Assembly: GCA_003240775.1 (NCBI GenBank)
Contig: QFNI01000003.1
Location: 84,530-148,529 of the forward strand
Source of the DNA: Mesorhizobium amorphae
Lineage (GTDB): Bacteria > Pseudomonadota > Alphaproteobacteria > Rhizobiales > Rhizobiaceae
DNA length: 64,000 nt
Reading direction: 5' to 3'
The notes below the pieces were generated by a model, which saw only the letters and a list, made by a program, of their open reading frames with translations, had not been told where the DNA came from and searched no databases. A program made the translations under genes and the position numbers. Shown piece after piece: positions 49,475 to 58,382 of this stretch. Position 1 is the first letter of the stretch. Each line of letters begins with the position of its first letter.

Positions 49475-50989
49475 TCAGTTCTTCACGACGTCTTCGAGGA
49501 AGAAGCGGCCGAGCGGGTTCTGGTAGAAGTTCTCGATGTTCTTGCGGGAAACGTTGATGAAGGGGCTGTAGTAGAGGTCGATCCAGTTCACGTCGTCCTT
49601 GGCCATCTTCTGCAGCTCCACATACATGCCCTCGCGCTTGGCGGGGTCCATCTCGATGCGGGCGGCGGCCACCAGCTCCTTGACCTTCTCGTTGTTGTAG
49701 CGGGTCATGTAGTTCATGTTGGCGTCGTGCCCGAGCACGAAGGTGGTCTTCTGGTCGGGGTCGAGGATGTCGTTGGTCCAGTAGTTGACGCCGAGATCGT
49801 AGTCGCCGGCCACCAACATGTCCCATTCCTGGGAGGGATCGACCTTCTGGATGTTGACGGTCACGCCGGCCTTGGCGAGCTGCTCTTGGAGCAGCACCGC
49901 GGTCTGCTCGACGATCTCGTCGCCCGCGCGCACCACGTAGTTGAGCGTGAGGTCGGAGGCGCCCGCATCGGCCAGCATCTGCTTGGCCTTTTCGGGATCG
50001 TAGGGGCGCTTGAGGTTGTCGGCGTTGTGGAACAGCGCGCCCTTGGGCACGTAGGAGTTCGCGACCTCGCCATAGCCGAAGGTGACGGCATCCACCACGG
50101 CCTGCTCGTCGATGGCCATGTCGAGCGCCTGGCGCACCTCCTTCTTGGCGAGCGGCCCGTGCTCGTGGTTGATCAGGAGATGGTCCTCGCGCGTCGAGGG
50201 GTCGAGATGCACCGTGAGGTTGGGGTCCTTCTGCAATTCGGCGACGCGCGAGAAGGGCACGAAGATCGCGGCATCCAATTCGCCGCCCTGCACGTTCAGC
50301 ATGCGCGTGTTGTCGTCGGGAACGGAAATCCACTCCACGCCGTCGAGGCTGACGCGGTCCGCCTGCCAGAAATGGGGGTTCTTCTGGAGGATCACGCGGT
50401 CGCCGCGGCGCCATTCCGTGATGGTGAAGGCACCCGAGCCTATCGGCGTTTCCGCGTATTTCTCAGGCCCCAGCGCCTCATAGCCCGCCTTGGACAGGAT
50501 CGAGGCGGTCGGGAATGCGAGCGTCGCCAGGAAGGGGGCGGTCGGCTGCTTGAGCTTGATGGTCACGGTCTTGGGGTCGGTCGCCTCCACCGTTTCCATC
50601 ACGCTGAAGGGATCGGCCCAGAGCGACTCCTCGTCGTCGCGGATGCGCAGCAGGCTGAACACCACGTCATCAGCCGTCAGCGCGGAGCCGTCGGAGAACT
50701 TCGCGTCGCGCAGCTTCAAGGTGTAGGTGAGATTGTCGGGGCTGATCTCCCAGCTCTCGGCCAGGCCGGGCTCGAGCTTGGTGCCCGTCTTGTCGACCCG
50801 GATCAGCACGTCATAGACGTTGGCGAACACCCAGAGGTCGATGTTCTGCGCGGTCTTGATGGGATCGAAGGTGGAGGAATCCTCGCGCCGGCCGATGGTG
50901 AGCACGCCCGCGGCTTCCGCGAGCGTCGTGCCGAAGGAGAGGCTGGTCATCACGCTGACCAGTGCGATCCGCGTCCATTTCTTCAACAT
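49475..50989 (-). CDS. peptide-type ABC transporter substrate-binding protein
   Basis: A 504-residue periplasmic binding protein of the DppA/OppA (SBP_bac_5) family. It has a signal peptide (MLKKWTRIALVSVMTSLSFGTTLAEAAG), then the family opening VLTIGRREDSSTFDPIKTAQNIDLW, LEPGLAESWEISPDNLTYTLKLRDAKFSDGSALTADDV and the hallmark VRQALDMAIDEQAVVD. It is the last gene of an operon that begins with a proline iminopeptidase and the importer's permeases. In PipR-type systems the cognate importer brings in a plant-derived signal; that role is inferred here. Confidence 0.85.
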   Translation of the reverse strand: MLKKWTRIALVSVMTSLSFGTTLAEAAGVLTIGRREDSSTFDPIKTAQNIDLWVFANVYDVLIRVDKTGTKLEPGLAESWEISPDNLTYTLKLRDAKFSDGSALTADDVVFSLLRIRDDEESLWADPFSVMETVEATDPKTVTIKLKQPTAPFLATLAFPTASILSKAGYEALGPEKYAETPIGSGAFTITEWRRGDRVILQKNPHFWQADRVSLDGVEWISVPDDNTRMLNVQGGELDAAIFVPFSRVAELQKDPNLTVHLDPSTREDHLLINHEHGPLAKKEVRQALDMAIDEQAVVDAVTFGYGEVANSYVPKGALFHNADNLKRPYDPEKAKQMLADAGASDLTLNYVVRAGDEIVEQTAVLLQEQLAKAGVTVNIQKVDPSQEWDMLVAGDYDLGVNYWTNDILDPDQKTTFVLGHDANMNYMTRYNNEKVKELVAAARIEMDPAKREGMYVELQKMAKDDVNWIDLYYSPFINVSRKNIENFYQNPLGRFFLEDVVKN

Positions 50990-51024
50990 GCGTGTGTTCC
51001 CTTCTGGTTGGTTCTTGTGTTGCG

Positions 51025-52707
51025 TCATCGCACCGCCGCAGGCGGCTCGAGCCTGGGCGGGGTCGGGGCGAAACCGGGCAGCGGCCGGTCGGGATCGATG
51101 TGGGGAATGGCCGAGATGAGGGCTGCCGTGTAGGGGTGCGAGGGCCAGGCGAAGACATCCCCACACGGCCCCTCCTCGACGATCCGCCCGCGATGCATCA
51201 CCACCACGCGCTCGCAGAGATTGCGCACGATGGCGAGGTCGTGGGCGATGAAGAGCAGCGTCAGCGACATGCGCGAGGCGAGCTCGCGGAAGAGATCCAC
51301 GATCTGCGCCTGGATGGTCACGTCGAGGGCCGCCACGCACTCGTCGGCGATCACCAGCTTGGGATCGACCGCGAGAGCGCGCGCGATGCCGGCGCGCTGG
51401 CACTGGCCGCCGCTCATGGAGCGCGGCTTGCGGTCGAGGAACTCGCGGCCGAGCCCCACGAGGTCGAGCAGTTCCTCCGCGCGGGGCCGGATGCGGGCGG
51501 GGTCGGTCTTGCCCTGCACCTTCATCACCTCGGCCAGCATCTCGCCCACCGTCAGGCGCGGGTTGAGCGCGTTGAAGGGGTCCTGGAACACCATGGCCGC
51601 CTCGTGCCTCAGGGTCTTGAGCGCTGTCGGGCCCGAGGCGATATCGGTGCCGTCGAAGCGGATCGTGCCCGAGGTGACGGGCGTCAGGCCCAGGATCGCG
51701 CGCGCCAGCGTGCTCTTGCCCGAGCCCGACTCGCCCACGATCCCCACCGTCTCGCCCGGCATGATGCGCAAGCTGACGCCGTCCACCGCCTGCACGCCGG
51801 TCTTGCGCCCGAAGAGCCCGCTGCCGGCAAAGCGCACATGGAGCTTGTCGATCTCAACCACGGGCACGGCACCCGGCGCCTGGCGGCGCGGCCCATCTGT
51901 GGGCGCGGCCTTGTCGGGCAGCGAGGGGTGGCTCGCGATCAGCGCGCGCGTGTAGGGGTGGGAGGGGTGGCCGAGCAGCGCACGCTTTTCGCCGGTCTCG
52001 ACCACGCGCCCGCTGCGCATCACCGCGACGCGGTCGCAGGCCTGGGCGACGACGCCGAGATCATGCGTGATCAGGATCACGGAAAGCGCGCGCTTCTCGC
52101 GGATGTCGAGGAGCAGCCGCAGGATCTGGGCCTGGATCGTCACGTCGAGGGCTGTTGTCGGCTCGTCGGCGATCAGGATTTTCGGGTTGGAGGACAGGGC
52201 CGCGCCGATCATCGCGCGCTGGCGCATGCCGCCCGAGAACTCGTGCGGATAGCTGTCATACTGCCGGGCCGGGTGGGGAAAGCCGACCTGGGCGAGGATC
52301 TCGACCGCGGCCTCGCGGGCTGCGCGCTTGTCGAGCCCCTCGTGGAAGCGCAGGCCCTCGGCTATCTGGTCGCCGATCCGCATCACGGGATCGAGGTGGC
52401 TGGTCGGGTTCTGGAAGATCATGCCGATCGCGCCGCCGCGCACGGCGCGCATCTCGGCTTCCGCCGCGGTGGTCAGCTCGTGGCCCGAAAGCTTGATCGA
52501 GCCGCCCGCGATCCTGAGACGGCTCGAAGGAAGAAGGCGCACGATCGAGCGGCAGAGCAGGCTCTTGCCCGAGCCGCTTTCGCCCACGAGCCCCAGCACC
52601 TCGCCCTCCCCGAGCCCGATCGAGACGGCATCGAGCAGGGTGCGTGGGCCCTCGTCGCCGTCGTGGACGACCGAGAGGTCGGAAACGGCGAGCAGGGGCG
52701 CGGTCAT
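51025..52707 (-). CDS. peptide-type ABC transporter ATPase, fused DppD-DppF
   Basis: A 560-residue tandem ATPase of the dipeptide/nickel importer class. Each half has a full set of motifs: GESGSGKS Walker A (residues about 43 and 331), signatures FSGGMRQRAMIGAAL and MSGGQCQRAGIARAL, Walker B ILIADEPTTALDVT and LVIADECVAALDVT. The second Walker B has Cys instead of Pro after Asp-Glu. Both halves end with the oligopeptide-type HPSHPYT segment. The start overlaps the permease stop by 4 bases. It energises the permease pair encoded upstream. Confidence 0.9.
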   Translation of the reverse strand: MTAPLLAVSDLSVVHDGDEGPRTLLDAVSIGLGEGEVLGLVGESGSGKSLLCRSIVRLLPSSRLRIAGGSIKLSGHELTTAAEAEMRAVRGGAIGMIFQNPTSHLDPVMRIGDQIAEGLRFHEGLDKRAAREAAVEILAQVGFPHPARQYDSYPHEFSGGMRQRAMIGAALSSNPKILIADEPTTALDVTIQAQILRLLLDIREKRALSVILITHDLGVVAQACDRVAVMRSGRVVETGEKRALLGHPSHPYTRALIASHPSLPDKAAPTDGPRRQAPGAVPVVEIDKLHVRFAGSGLFGRKTGVQAVDGVSLRIMPGETVGIVGESGSGKSTLARAILGLTPVTSGTIRFDGTDIASGPTALKTLRHEAAMVFQDPFNALNPRLTVGEMLAEVMKVQGKTDPARIRPRAEELLDLVGLGREFLDRKPRSMSGGQCQRAGIARALAVDPKLVIADECVAALDVTIQAQIVDLFRELASRMSLTLLFIAHDLAIVRNLCERVVVMHRGRIVEEGPCGDVFAWPSHPYTAALISAIPHIDPDRPLPGFAPTPPRLEPPAAVR

Positions 52708-53540
52708 TCATGCACCCCGAAGCGGTCGGCCAGGCCGTCGCCGATCATGCTGAAGGCGAAAGCGAGCGCCACGATCGACAGGCCGGGAAAAAGCGTGATC
52801 CACCAGGCCGTGGTCACGAAGGCCTGGCCCTCGGCCACCATCACGCCCCACTCGGCCACCGGCGGCTGCACGCCGAGCCCGAGATAGGAGATGGCGGCCC
52901 CGCTCAGGAGAACGAGCACCGCATCCGACATGGCGAACACCACCGAGCCCGCGATGGCGTTGGGCAGGAGGTGGCGGAACATGATGCGCCCGCGGCCGAA
53001 GCCCAGGCTGACGGCCGCCACCGCATAATCCTGGTTCTTCAACACCAGCATCTGTGCGCGGATCAGCCGGGCGTAGGACACCCAGCCCACCAGCGCCATG
53101 GCGATATAGAACGAGGACAGCCCCGGCCCCAGGATGGCGATCACCGAAAGCATCAGCACCAGAAACGGAAAGGCCAGGATGATGTCGACGATCCGCATGA
53201 ACACGGCATCGACGACCCCGCCGAAGAAGCCCGCCACCGTGCCGAGCGCGGTGCCGATCACAAACGGGAAGAACACGCCGATCAGCGCTATCTGCAGGTC
53301 GATGCGCGTGCCCCAGATGGTTCGGGACAGGATGTCCCGGCCGAAATTGTCGGTGCCGAAGGGATGCGCCAGGGACGGGCCCTGGAGCCGCACGGCGGCA
53401 TCCTGCGCGATCGGGTCGTAGGGCGCGACGAGCGGGGCCGCGAGCGCCAGAAACACGAAGGCGCCGAGCAGGGCCAGGCCGAAAGCGAGCGTGCCCCCTC
53501 GCCGCTTTCGCCGGACTGCCGCTGCCGCCGGCGCGCTCAC
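52704..53540 (-). CDS. peptide-type ABC transporter permease (DppC type)
   Basis: A 278-residue permease. The N-terminal helix and periplasmic segment APYDPIAQDAAVRLQGPSLAHPFGTDNFGRDILSRTIWGTRIDL are diagnostic for DppC/OppC proteins. The ATPase-contact loop is DYAVAAVSLGFGRGRIMFRHLLPNAI. A GTG at 53540 overlapping the upstream stop (GTGA) is taken as the start (VSAPAAAAV). It forms the channel with the DppB-like partner. Confidence 0.9.
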   Translation of the reverse strand: MSAPAAAAVRRKRRGGTLAFGLALLGAFVFLALAAPLVAPYDPIAQDAAVRLQGPSLAHPFGTDNFGRDILSRTIWGTRIDLQIALIGVFFPFVIGTALGTVAGFFGGVVDAVFMRIVDIILAFPFLVLMLSVIAILGPGLSSFYIAMALVGWVSYARLIRAQMLVLKNQDYAVAAVSLGFGRGRIMFRHLLPNAIAGSVVFAMSDAVLVLLSGAAISYLGLGVQPPVAEWGVMVAEGQAFVTTAWWITLFPGLSIVALAFAFSMIGDGLADRFGVHE

Positions 53541-54475
53541 AGCTTCACCCTGGGGTCGAGCGCGACGGTCGCGATGTCGGCCAGGAAATTGATGAGCACG
53601 GTTGCGACCGCAAACACCATCGCGACGCCCTGCACCACCATGTAGTCGCGCGAGAAGATGGCGCGCACCAGGAGCTGCCCCATGCCCGGCAGCGCGAACA
53701 CCGTTTCCACCACCACCGTGCCGCCGATCAGCCAGCCGATGTTGACGGCGAGCAGATTCACCGTGGGCACCAGCGAGTTGGGCAGCACATGGCGCCAGAA
53801 CACGATGCTTTCGGGCATGCCGCGGGCGCGCGCGGCCGTCGCAACATCGGATCGCAGCGCCTCCACCATCGCGGCCCGGAGCGAGCGGGCGAGCACGGTG
53901 GACAGCGAGAGCGCGATCGTCAGGCTCGGCAGCACGAGATGGGCGAGCTTGTCGGGCCAGGTGTTGCCGTAGCCCGACACGGGAAAGATTGAAAGCTTCA
54001 CGCTGAACAGGATGATCAGCATCAGCCCCAGCCAGAAGGGCGGAAAGCCGATGCCGAAGGTGGAAAGGATGCGGATCGCCTGGTCGGCGAAACGGCCCTG
54101 GTTGCGCGCGCCGATGGCAGCCAGGGGCACGGCGATCAGCACCGACAGGACCACGCTGCACAGCACCAGCATCAGGGTCGGCTCGATGCGGGTCGCGATC
54201 AGCTTGAGCACATCGATCTTGTAGAGGATCGAGCGCCCCATCTCGCCGTTCGCGAGGTTGCGCAGGAAATAGAGGTACTGGACGATCATCGGCTCGTCCA
54301 ACCCGTACTGCTCGCGGATGCGGGCGATGGCCGAAGGTGTCGCGCGCGTGCCGAGCAGCACGCGGGCGGGGTCGCCGGGGATCAGCCGGACCAGCACGAA
54401 GGTGATCACGCTGATGCCGAACAGAACGGGCAGGAACTGAAGCGGCCGGGTGAGAACGAATCTATAGCGGTGCAT
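53537..54475 (-). CDS. peptide-type ABC transporter permease (DppB type)
   Basis: A 312-residue permease with the DppB/OppB opening LQFLPVLFGISVITFVLVRLIPGDPARVLLG and about six helices. The contact loop is SDVATAARARGMPESIVFWRHVLPNSLVPTVN. The N-terminal cytoplasmic stretch is short. It starts 42 bases after the iminopeptidase stop on the same strand, so the peptidase and importer are co-transcribed: peptide uptake would be followed by release of an N-terminal proline-type residue. Confidence 0.9.
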   Translation of the reverse strand: MHRYRFVLTRPLQFLPVLFGISVITFVLVRLIPGDPARVLLGTRATPSAIARIREQYGLDEPMIVQYLYFLRNLANGEMGRSILYKIDVLKLIATRIEPTLMLVLCSVVLSVLIAVPLAAIGARNQGRFADQAIRILSTFGIGFPPFWLGLMLIILFSVKLSIFPVSGYGNTWPDKLAHLVLPSLTIALSLSTVLARSLRAAMVEALRSDVATAARARGMPESIVFWRHVLPNSLVPTVNLLAVNIGWLIGGTVVVETVFALPGMGQLLVRAIFSRDYMVVQGVAMVFAVATVLINFLADIATVALDPRVKL

Positions 54476-54517
54476 GGCCGTGGGCGGTTTCGCCCGCTCC
54501 CTTCGCCCCTGCCTGCA

Positions 54518-55408
54518 TCAGGACGCCTTGTGGCGCGCGAGGAAGGCGTTCAGGATCGGATAGTACACGGCCGGGTTCTCGTAGAAAGGCATGTGGCTGG
54601 CATTGGGGATGATGTGCAGCTCCGCCACGGGCAGGCCGAGCTTCATGCGCAGGCCGCAGGCCGGCGTTAGCTCGTCGTGCTCGCCATGGGTGATCAGCAC
54701 GGGAACCGTGATCCTCGGTAGGTCCGGCACGCGGTTCCAGTCCTTGAGATTGCCGGTGTAGAGGAACTCGTTGGGCCCCTGCATGGTGCCGTAGGGACCC
54801 ATGTTCCAATCGGCCAGCGAGCGCTGCACGGGGGCGGGCCATTCGGGCAGGCGGCAGACATGGCGGTAGTTGAGGATCGTCACGGCCGCCATGTATTCGG
54901 GGTGGTCGAAGCTGCCTTGCGCCTCGTGCTTCTGCATCATCGCGACCGTTTCGGGGCCGAGTGCCGCGCGCAGGCGCTCGAGCTCGGAAACGAGGTGGGG
55001 CATGTCGGCCACCGTGTCCTCCAGGATCAGCGTCCGGAGGTTCTCGGGGTATGTCAGCGCATAGTCGATCGCGAGCCACCCGCCCCAGGAATGGCCGAGC
55101 ATGTGGACGCGGCCGAGCCCCAGCGCCTTGCGCACGGTCTCGGTCTCCTCGACATAGCGCGCGATGGTCCAGAGCTTGGCGTCGGTCGGCCGATCGGAAG
55201 CGCCCGTGCCGAGCTGGTCGAAGGCCACCACGCGATAGCCCTGGTCCACCAGACAAGAATGAGCCTCGCGCAGGTAGTCGCAGGGCAGGCCGGGCCCGCC
55301 GTTCAGGCAGAACACGGTCTCGGAACCGCTTCCGAAGCTGTAGGCCACGACCTTGAAGCCGTCGACCTCGACTTCGATCCGGTCATCGGCCTCGATCTCA
55401 CGCCACAT
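54518..55408 (-). CDS. proline iminopeptidase-family hydrolase (PipA-like)
   Basis: A 296-residue alpha/beta hydrolase of the proline iminopeptidase family. It has the oxyanion segment CLNGGPGLPCDYL, the nucleophile elbow GHSWGGWLA, the acid in THGEHDELTP and the His in IPNASHMPFYE. ATG 55408 (MWREIEADD) is chosen because GGAG precedes it by six bases; ATG 55447 has no such site. It starts an operon with a peptide-type importer and faces a divergent LuxR solo gene with a shared 22-bp box. In PipR-type systems such peptidases flank the regulator. Confidence 0.85.
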   Translation of the reverse strand: MWREIEADDRIEVEVDGFKVVAYSFGSGSETVFCLNGGPGLPCDYLREAHSCLVDQGYRVVAFDQLGTGASDRPTDAKLWTIARYVEETETVRKALGLGRVHMLGHSWGGWLAIDYALTYPENLRTLILEDTVADMPHLVSELERLRAALGPETVAMMQKHEAQGSFDHPEYMAAVTILNYRHVCRLPEWPAPVQRSLADWNMGPYGTMQGPNEFLYTGNLKDWNRVPDLPRITVPVLITHGEHDELTPACGLRMKLGLPVAELHIIPNASHMPFYENPAVYYPILNAFLARHKAS

Positions 55409-55472
55409 CCCGCACTCCGCATGCTCAGTCTTTGGGCATGACCGCATTTTTAGCCAAACAGGGCGCGTGCGT

Positions 55473-55494
55473 CAGCTATAAGAAGTGATAGGGT
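55473..55494. promoter_or_regulatory. LuxR-solo box 1 (22 bp, between iminopeptidase and luxR)
   Basis: A 22-bp element whose core dyad is CTAT...ATAG (CTATAAGAAGTGATAG). It matches the element at 56294-56315 in inverted orientation with a single mismatch. It lies 64 bases upstream of the iminopeptidase-importer operon and 31 bases before the luxR gene. Together with copy 2 it is the best candidate binding site of the LuxR protein encoded between them. Confidence 0.7.
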
Positions 55495-55525
55495 CGGGCT
55501 TCGCGAGGGGCCGGAGAGCCGCGGG

Positions 55526-56287
55526 ATGCTGGACGAGATCACCACGATCAAGGGCCGTTTCGCCGGCCGGGCGACGCTCGACGCCTGCATCGACACGGCC
55601 TTCGAGGCGATGCGCGGGCTGGGCTACGACGCGCTCATCTACGACTACACGCCCGTGCCCTTCGACCTCGACGGGGCGATCATGATCCCCTCGCTCCTGA
55701 AGCTGCGCAACATCGACGAGGACATGCACGAATACTGGTGCGGGCGCGGCTATTTCCGCATCGACCCCGTGCAGATGGTCGCTTCGCGCTCGTCGACGCC
55801 CTTCGCCTGGGACTACGACCGCGCGACCGACAGCGAGATCCGCCCCCTGCTCGACGAGCAGACCGAGCCCGTGGCGCAATATCTGCGCGAGCGCGACCTG
55901 ACGAGCGGCGTCACCGTGCCCGTCTACATGCCGCGCGGCGGCTATGCGACGATCACCGGCGTGCGCCCGGGCGGCACCCAGGACGGCGCGCGGGACGCGA
56001 GCGCCATCGCGCGCTTCAGCCTGCTCGCCCACGTGTTCCACGAGGCGGCCTACGGGCATTTCGACGGCGCGGCGCTTCGGCCCCGCCTGCCAGCACTCAC
56101 CGAGCGCGAGCGCGAATGCCTGCGCCATTCCGCGCAGGGCATGTCCGCCAAGGAGATCTCGCGCGTGATCAAGCGCTCGGTGCCGACCGTGATCATGCAC
56201 CTGACGGCGGCCGCCCGGAAGCTCGGCGCCCGCAACCGCACCCAGGCCGTGGTGCGCGCCGCCCATTTCCGCATGCTCGACGCCTGA
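55526..56287 (+). CDS. LuxR solo of the plant-responsive PipR/OryR type
   Basis: A 253-residue LuxR regulator with an N-terminal autoinducer-like domain (about 15-165) and a C-terminal helix-turn-helix (LTERERECLRHSAQGMSAKEISRVIKRSVPTVIMHL). The AHL-pocket positions equivalent to TraR Trp57 and Tyr61 are Met67 and Trp71 (DMHEYWCGRGYF), exactly the substitutions that define the plant-associated OryR/PsoR/PipR group. Asp80-Pro81 and Trp95 are kept. No luxI gene is near. It is flanked by two iminopeptidase genes and a peptide-type importer, as in PipR loci, so the ligand is probably a plant-derived compound rather than an AHL. Confidence 0.9.
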   Translation: MLDEITTIKGRFAGRATLDACIDTAFEAMRGLGYDALIYDYTPVPFDLDGAIMIPSLLKLRNIDEDMHEYWCGRGYFRIDPVQMVASRSSTPFAWDYDRATDSEIRPLLDEQTEPVAQYLRERDLTSGVTVPVYMPRGGYATITGVRPGGTQDGARDASAIARFSLLAHVFHEAAYGHFDGAALRPRLPALTERERECLRHSAQGMSAKEISRVIKRSVPTVIMHLTAAARKLGARNRTQAVVRAAHFRMLDA

Positions 56288-56293
56288 GCGGCC

Positions 56294-56315
56294 ACCCTAT
56301 CACTTCTCATAGCTG
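56294..56315. promoter_or_regulatory. LuxR-solo box 2 (22 bp, upstream of second iminopeptidase)
   Basis: The inverted copy of the box at 55473-55494, 21 of 22 bases identical, core CTATCACTTCTCATAG. It starts 7 bases after the luxR stop and ends 22 bases before the second iminopeptidase gene. Its placement argues for a separate regulated promoter inside the luxR-peptidase pair. Confidence 0.7.
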
Positions 56316-56337
56316 CCCGCCCTCGCCGGCCCGTCCT

Positions 56338-57264
56338 ATGATGCCGGCAGAAACGGGGATCACGCTCTTGCCAGACACCACCGAAGGCCATGTCGCGTTC
56401 GGCGACCACCGCACCTGGTATCGCATCACCGGCAGCCTGGATTCCCCCCGCCTGCCGCTCGTGGTCGCCCACGGGGGCCCGGGCTGCACGCACGACTATG
56501 TGGACGCCTTCAAGGACATCGCCGCCCTCGATGGCCGCGCGGTGATCCACTACGACCAGCTCGGCAACGGCAACTCCACCCGGCTGCCCGACAAGGGCCC
56601 GGACTTCTGGACGGTGGACCTTTTCCTGGCGGAGCTCGACACGCTTCTCCAGGCGCTCGGCATCGCCCATCGCTACGCGTTTCTCGGCCAGTCCTGGGGC
56701 GGCATGCTGGGAGCGGAGCACGCGGTGCGCCGGCCCGCCGGCCTCAAGGCGCTGGTGATCGCGAACTCGCCCGCCAGCCTGCGCACCTGGGTCGAGGAAG
56801 CCAACCGCCTGCGCCGCGAGCTGCTGCAGGACGTGCAGGACACGCTGACCCGCCACGAGGCGGCCGGCACCCTCACCCATCCCGACTATCTCGCCGCCTC
56901 GCGCGTCTTCTACGACCGCCATGTCTGCCGTGTCGTGCCTTGGCCCGCGGAAGTGGCGCGCACCTTCGCCATCATGGACGAGGACAACACGGTCTATCGC
57001 CACATGAACGGCCCGACCGAGTTCCACGTGATCGGCACCATGAAGGACTGGACCATCGAGGACCGGCTGGGCGCGATTGCCGTTCCCACGCTCCTGATCT
57101 CCGGTCGCCACGACGAGGCCACGCCCGAAGTGGTGCGGCCCTACGTGGAGAACGTGCCCGACATCCGCTGGACCCTGTTCGAGCATTCCAGCCACATGCC
57201 CCATGTGGAGGAGCGCGAGCTCTGCATGCGAACGGTCTCGGAATTCCTGCAGGCGCAGGATTAG
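56338..57264 (+). CDS. proline iminopeptidase-family hydrolase, second copy
   Basis: A 308-residue alpha/beta hydrolase. Motifs are VVAHGGPGCTHDYV, GQSWGGMLGAEHAV (nucleophile Ser), SGRHDEATPE (acid) and EHSSHMPHVEE (His). ATG 56338 and ATG 56341 are adjacent; both are possible. It lies behind box 2 and shares family, but clearly not close identity, with the divergent copy at 54518. It may trim proline-like N-termini of imported peptides or amides linked to the LuxR ligand. Confidence 0.87.
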   Translation: MMPAETGITLLPDTTEGHVAFGDHRTWYRITGSLDSPRLPLVVAHGGPGCTHDYVDAFKDIAALDGRAVIHYDQLGNGNSTRLPDKGPDFWTVDLFLAELDTLLQALGIAHRYAFLGQSWGGMLGAEHAVRRPAGLKALVIANSPASLRTWVEEANRLRRELLQDVQDTLTRHEAAGTLTHPDYLAASRVFYDRHVCRVVPWPAEVARTFAIMDEDNTVYRHMNGPTEFHVIGTMKDWTIEDRLGAIAVPTLLISGRHDEATPEVVRPYVENVPDIRWTLFEHSSHMPHVEERELCMRTVSEFLQAQD

Positions 57265-57274
57265 GGCACGTCCC

Positions 57275-58372
57275 TCACGCATCCACCTCGATGGCCGAGA
57301 GGGGCTTCGAGCAGCAGGCAAGGATGAAGCCCTGGGCGATCTCGTCGTCCAGGATGCCGCCATTGTGCTCCATGGCCACCTCGCCCGAGAGCTTCTGGAC
57401 CTTGCAGGTGCCGCACAGGCCGAACTCGCAGGCAGCGGGGATGCGGACGCCGGCCGCGCGCGCGGCCTGAAGCACCGTCTGGCCGCTCAGGCACGCGCCG
57501 TCCATCTCCGAAAGCGCGAAGCGGATCGGCAGGGCATCGGGCGTTTCGCCTTCGGGCTCGACCGCGATCGCGGGCGCGGCCTCCACGGGCGGGGCGCCGA
57601 AGCTTTCCTGGTGGAAGCGCTCCATCGGAAAGCCCGAGGCTTCCAGCATCTCGCGCACGGCGCGCATGAAGGGCTCGGGCCCGCAGCAGAACACCTCGCG
57701 CTCGCGGAAGTCTGGCGCGAGCAGCGGCAGGCGCACGGCGTCGATGCGGCCGAGATGCCCGTGCCAGCTCTCATAAGACGAGCGCTGCTCGATCAGGAAA
57801 CCGAGCGATAGGCCGGGCATGCGGCTCCCCAAGAGTTCCAGCTCGCGGCGGAAGATGATCTCCTCGGGCCGCCGCGCGCAGTTGACGAAGGCGACATCGG
57901 TCCAGGGCGCGCAGTCCGAGAACCAGCGCAGCATGGACATCATGGGCGTGACGCCCGAGCCCGCCGAAATGAAGAGGTATTTGGCGGCCGGATGGTCGTG
58001 ATGGGTGAACGAGCCCGCTGGGCCATAGGCCTTGATGCGGGCGCCGGGCACGAGGTTGTCGAACATCCAGCGCGTGCCGCCCGCCCCGCCTGGCTGGCGC
58101 TTCGCGGTGATGGCGATGGAGAAGGGGCGCGACGGCGAAGACGAGAGCGTATAGGTGCGCGCCACCGGGCCGTCCTCCAGCGGCAGTTCCAGCGTGACGA
58201 ACTGGCCCGGCTTGTAGCGGAACCAGGTCTGGGCGTCCGAGCGGAAGGTGAAGGTCTTCACGTCGGGCGCCTCGTCGGACACGCCGGTGACCTCGAGCAC
58301 CTGCAACCGGTCGTTCCAGGGCGCCATCTCGTCGAGATGGCGGTAGAGCGCTTGGTCGGCGAACGCGTTCAT
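57275..58372 (-). CDS. gbcB: glycine betaine demethylase reductase subunit GbcB
   Basis: A 365-residue flavin- and [2Fe-2S]-containing reductase that passes electrons from NAD(P)H to GbcA. It has an N-terminal FAD domain with RTYTLSSSPS, an NAD domain with FISAGSGVTPMMSMLRW and FCCGPEPFM, and a C-terminal plant-type ferredoxin with cysteines in CEFGLCGTCKVQ and a final CC. ATG 58372 was chosen, as the longer frame overlaps gbcA. It starts 10 bases after the gbcA stop. It could also serve the NdmC-like oxygenase at 5643, which has no local reductase. Confidence 0.88.
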   Translation of the reverse strand: MNAFADQALYRHLDEMAPWNDRLQVLEVTGVSDEAPDVKTFTFRSDAQTWFRYKPGQFVTLELPLEDGPVARTYTLSSSPSRPFSIAITAKRQPGGAGGTRWMFDNLVPGARIKAYGPAGSFTHHDHPAAKYLFISAGSGVTPMMSMLRWFSDCAPWTDVAFVNCARRPEEIIFRRELELLGSRMPGLSLGFLIEQRSSYESWHGHLGRIDAVRLPLLAPDFREREVFCCGPEPFMRAVREMLEASGFPMERFHQESFGAPPVEAAPAIAVEPEGETPDALPIRFALSEMDGACLSGQTVLQAARAAGVRIPAACEFGLCGTCKVQKLSGEVAMEHNGGILDDEIAQGFILACCSKPLSAIEVDA

Positions 58373-58382
58373 CGCAGCAGCC

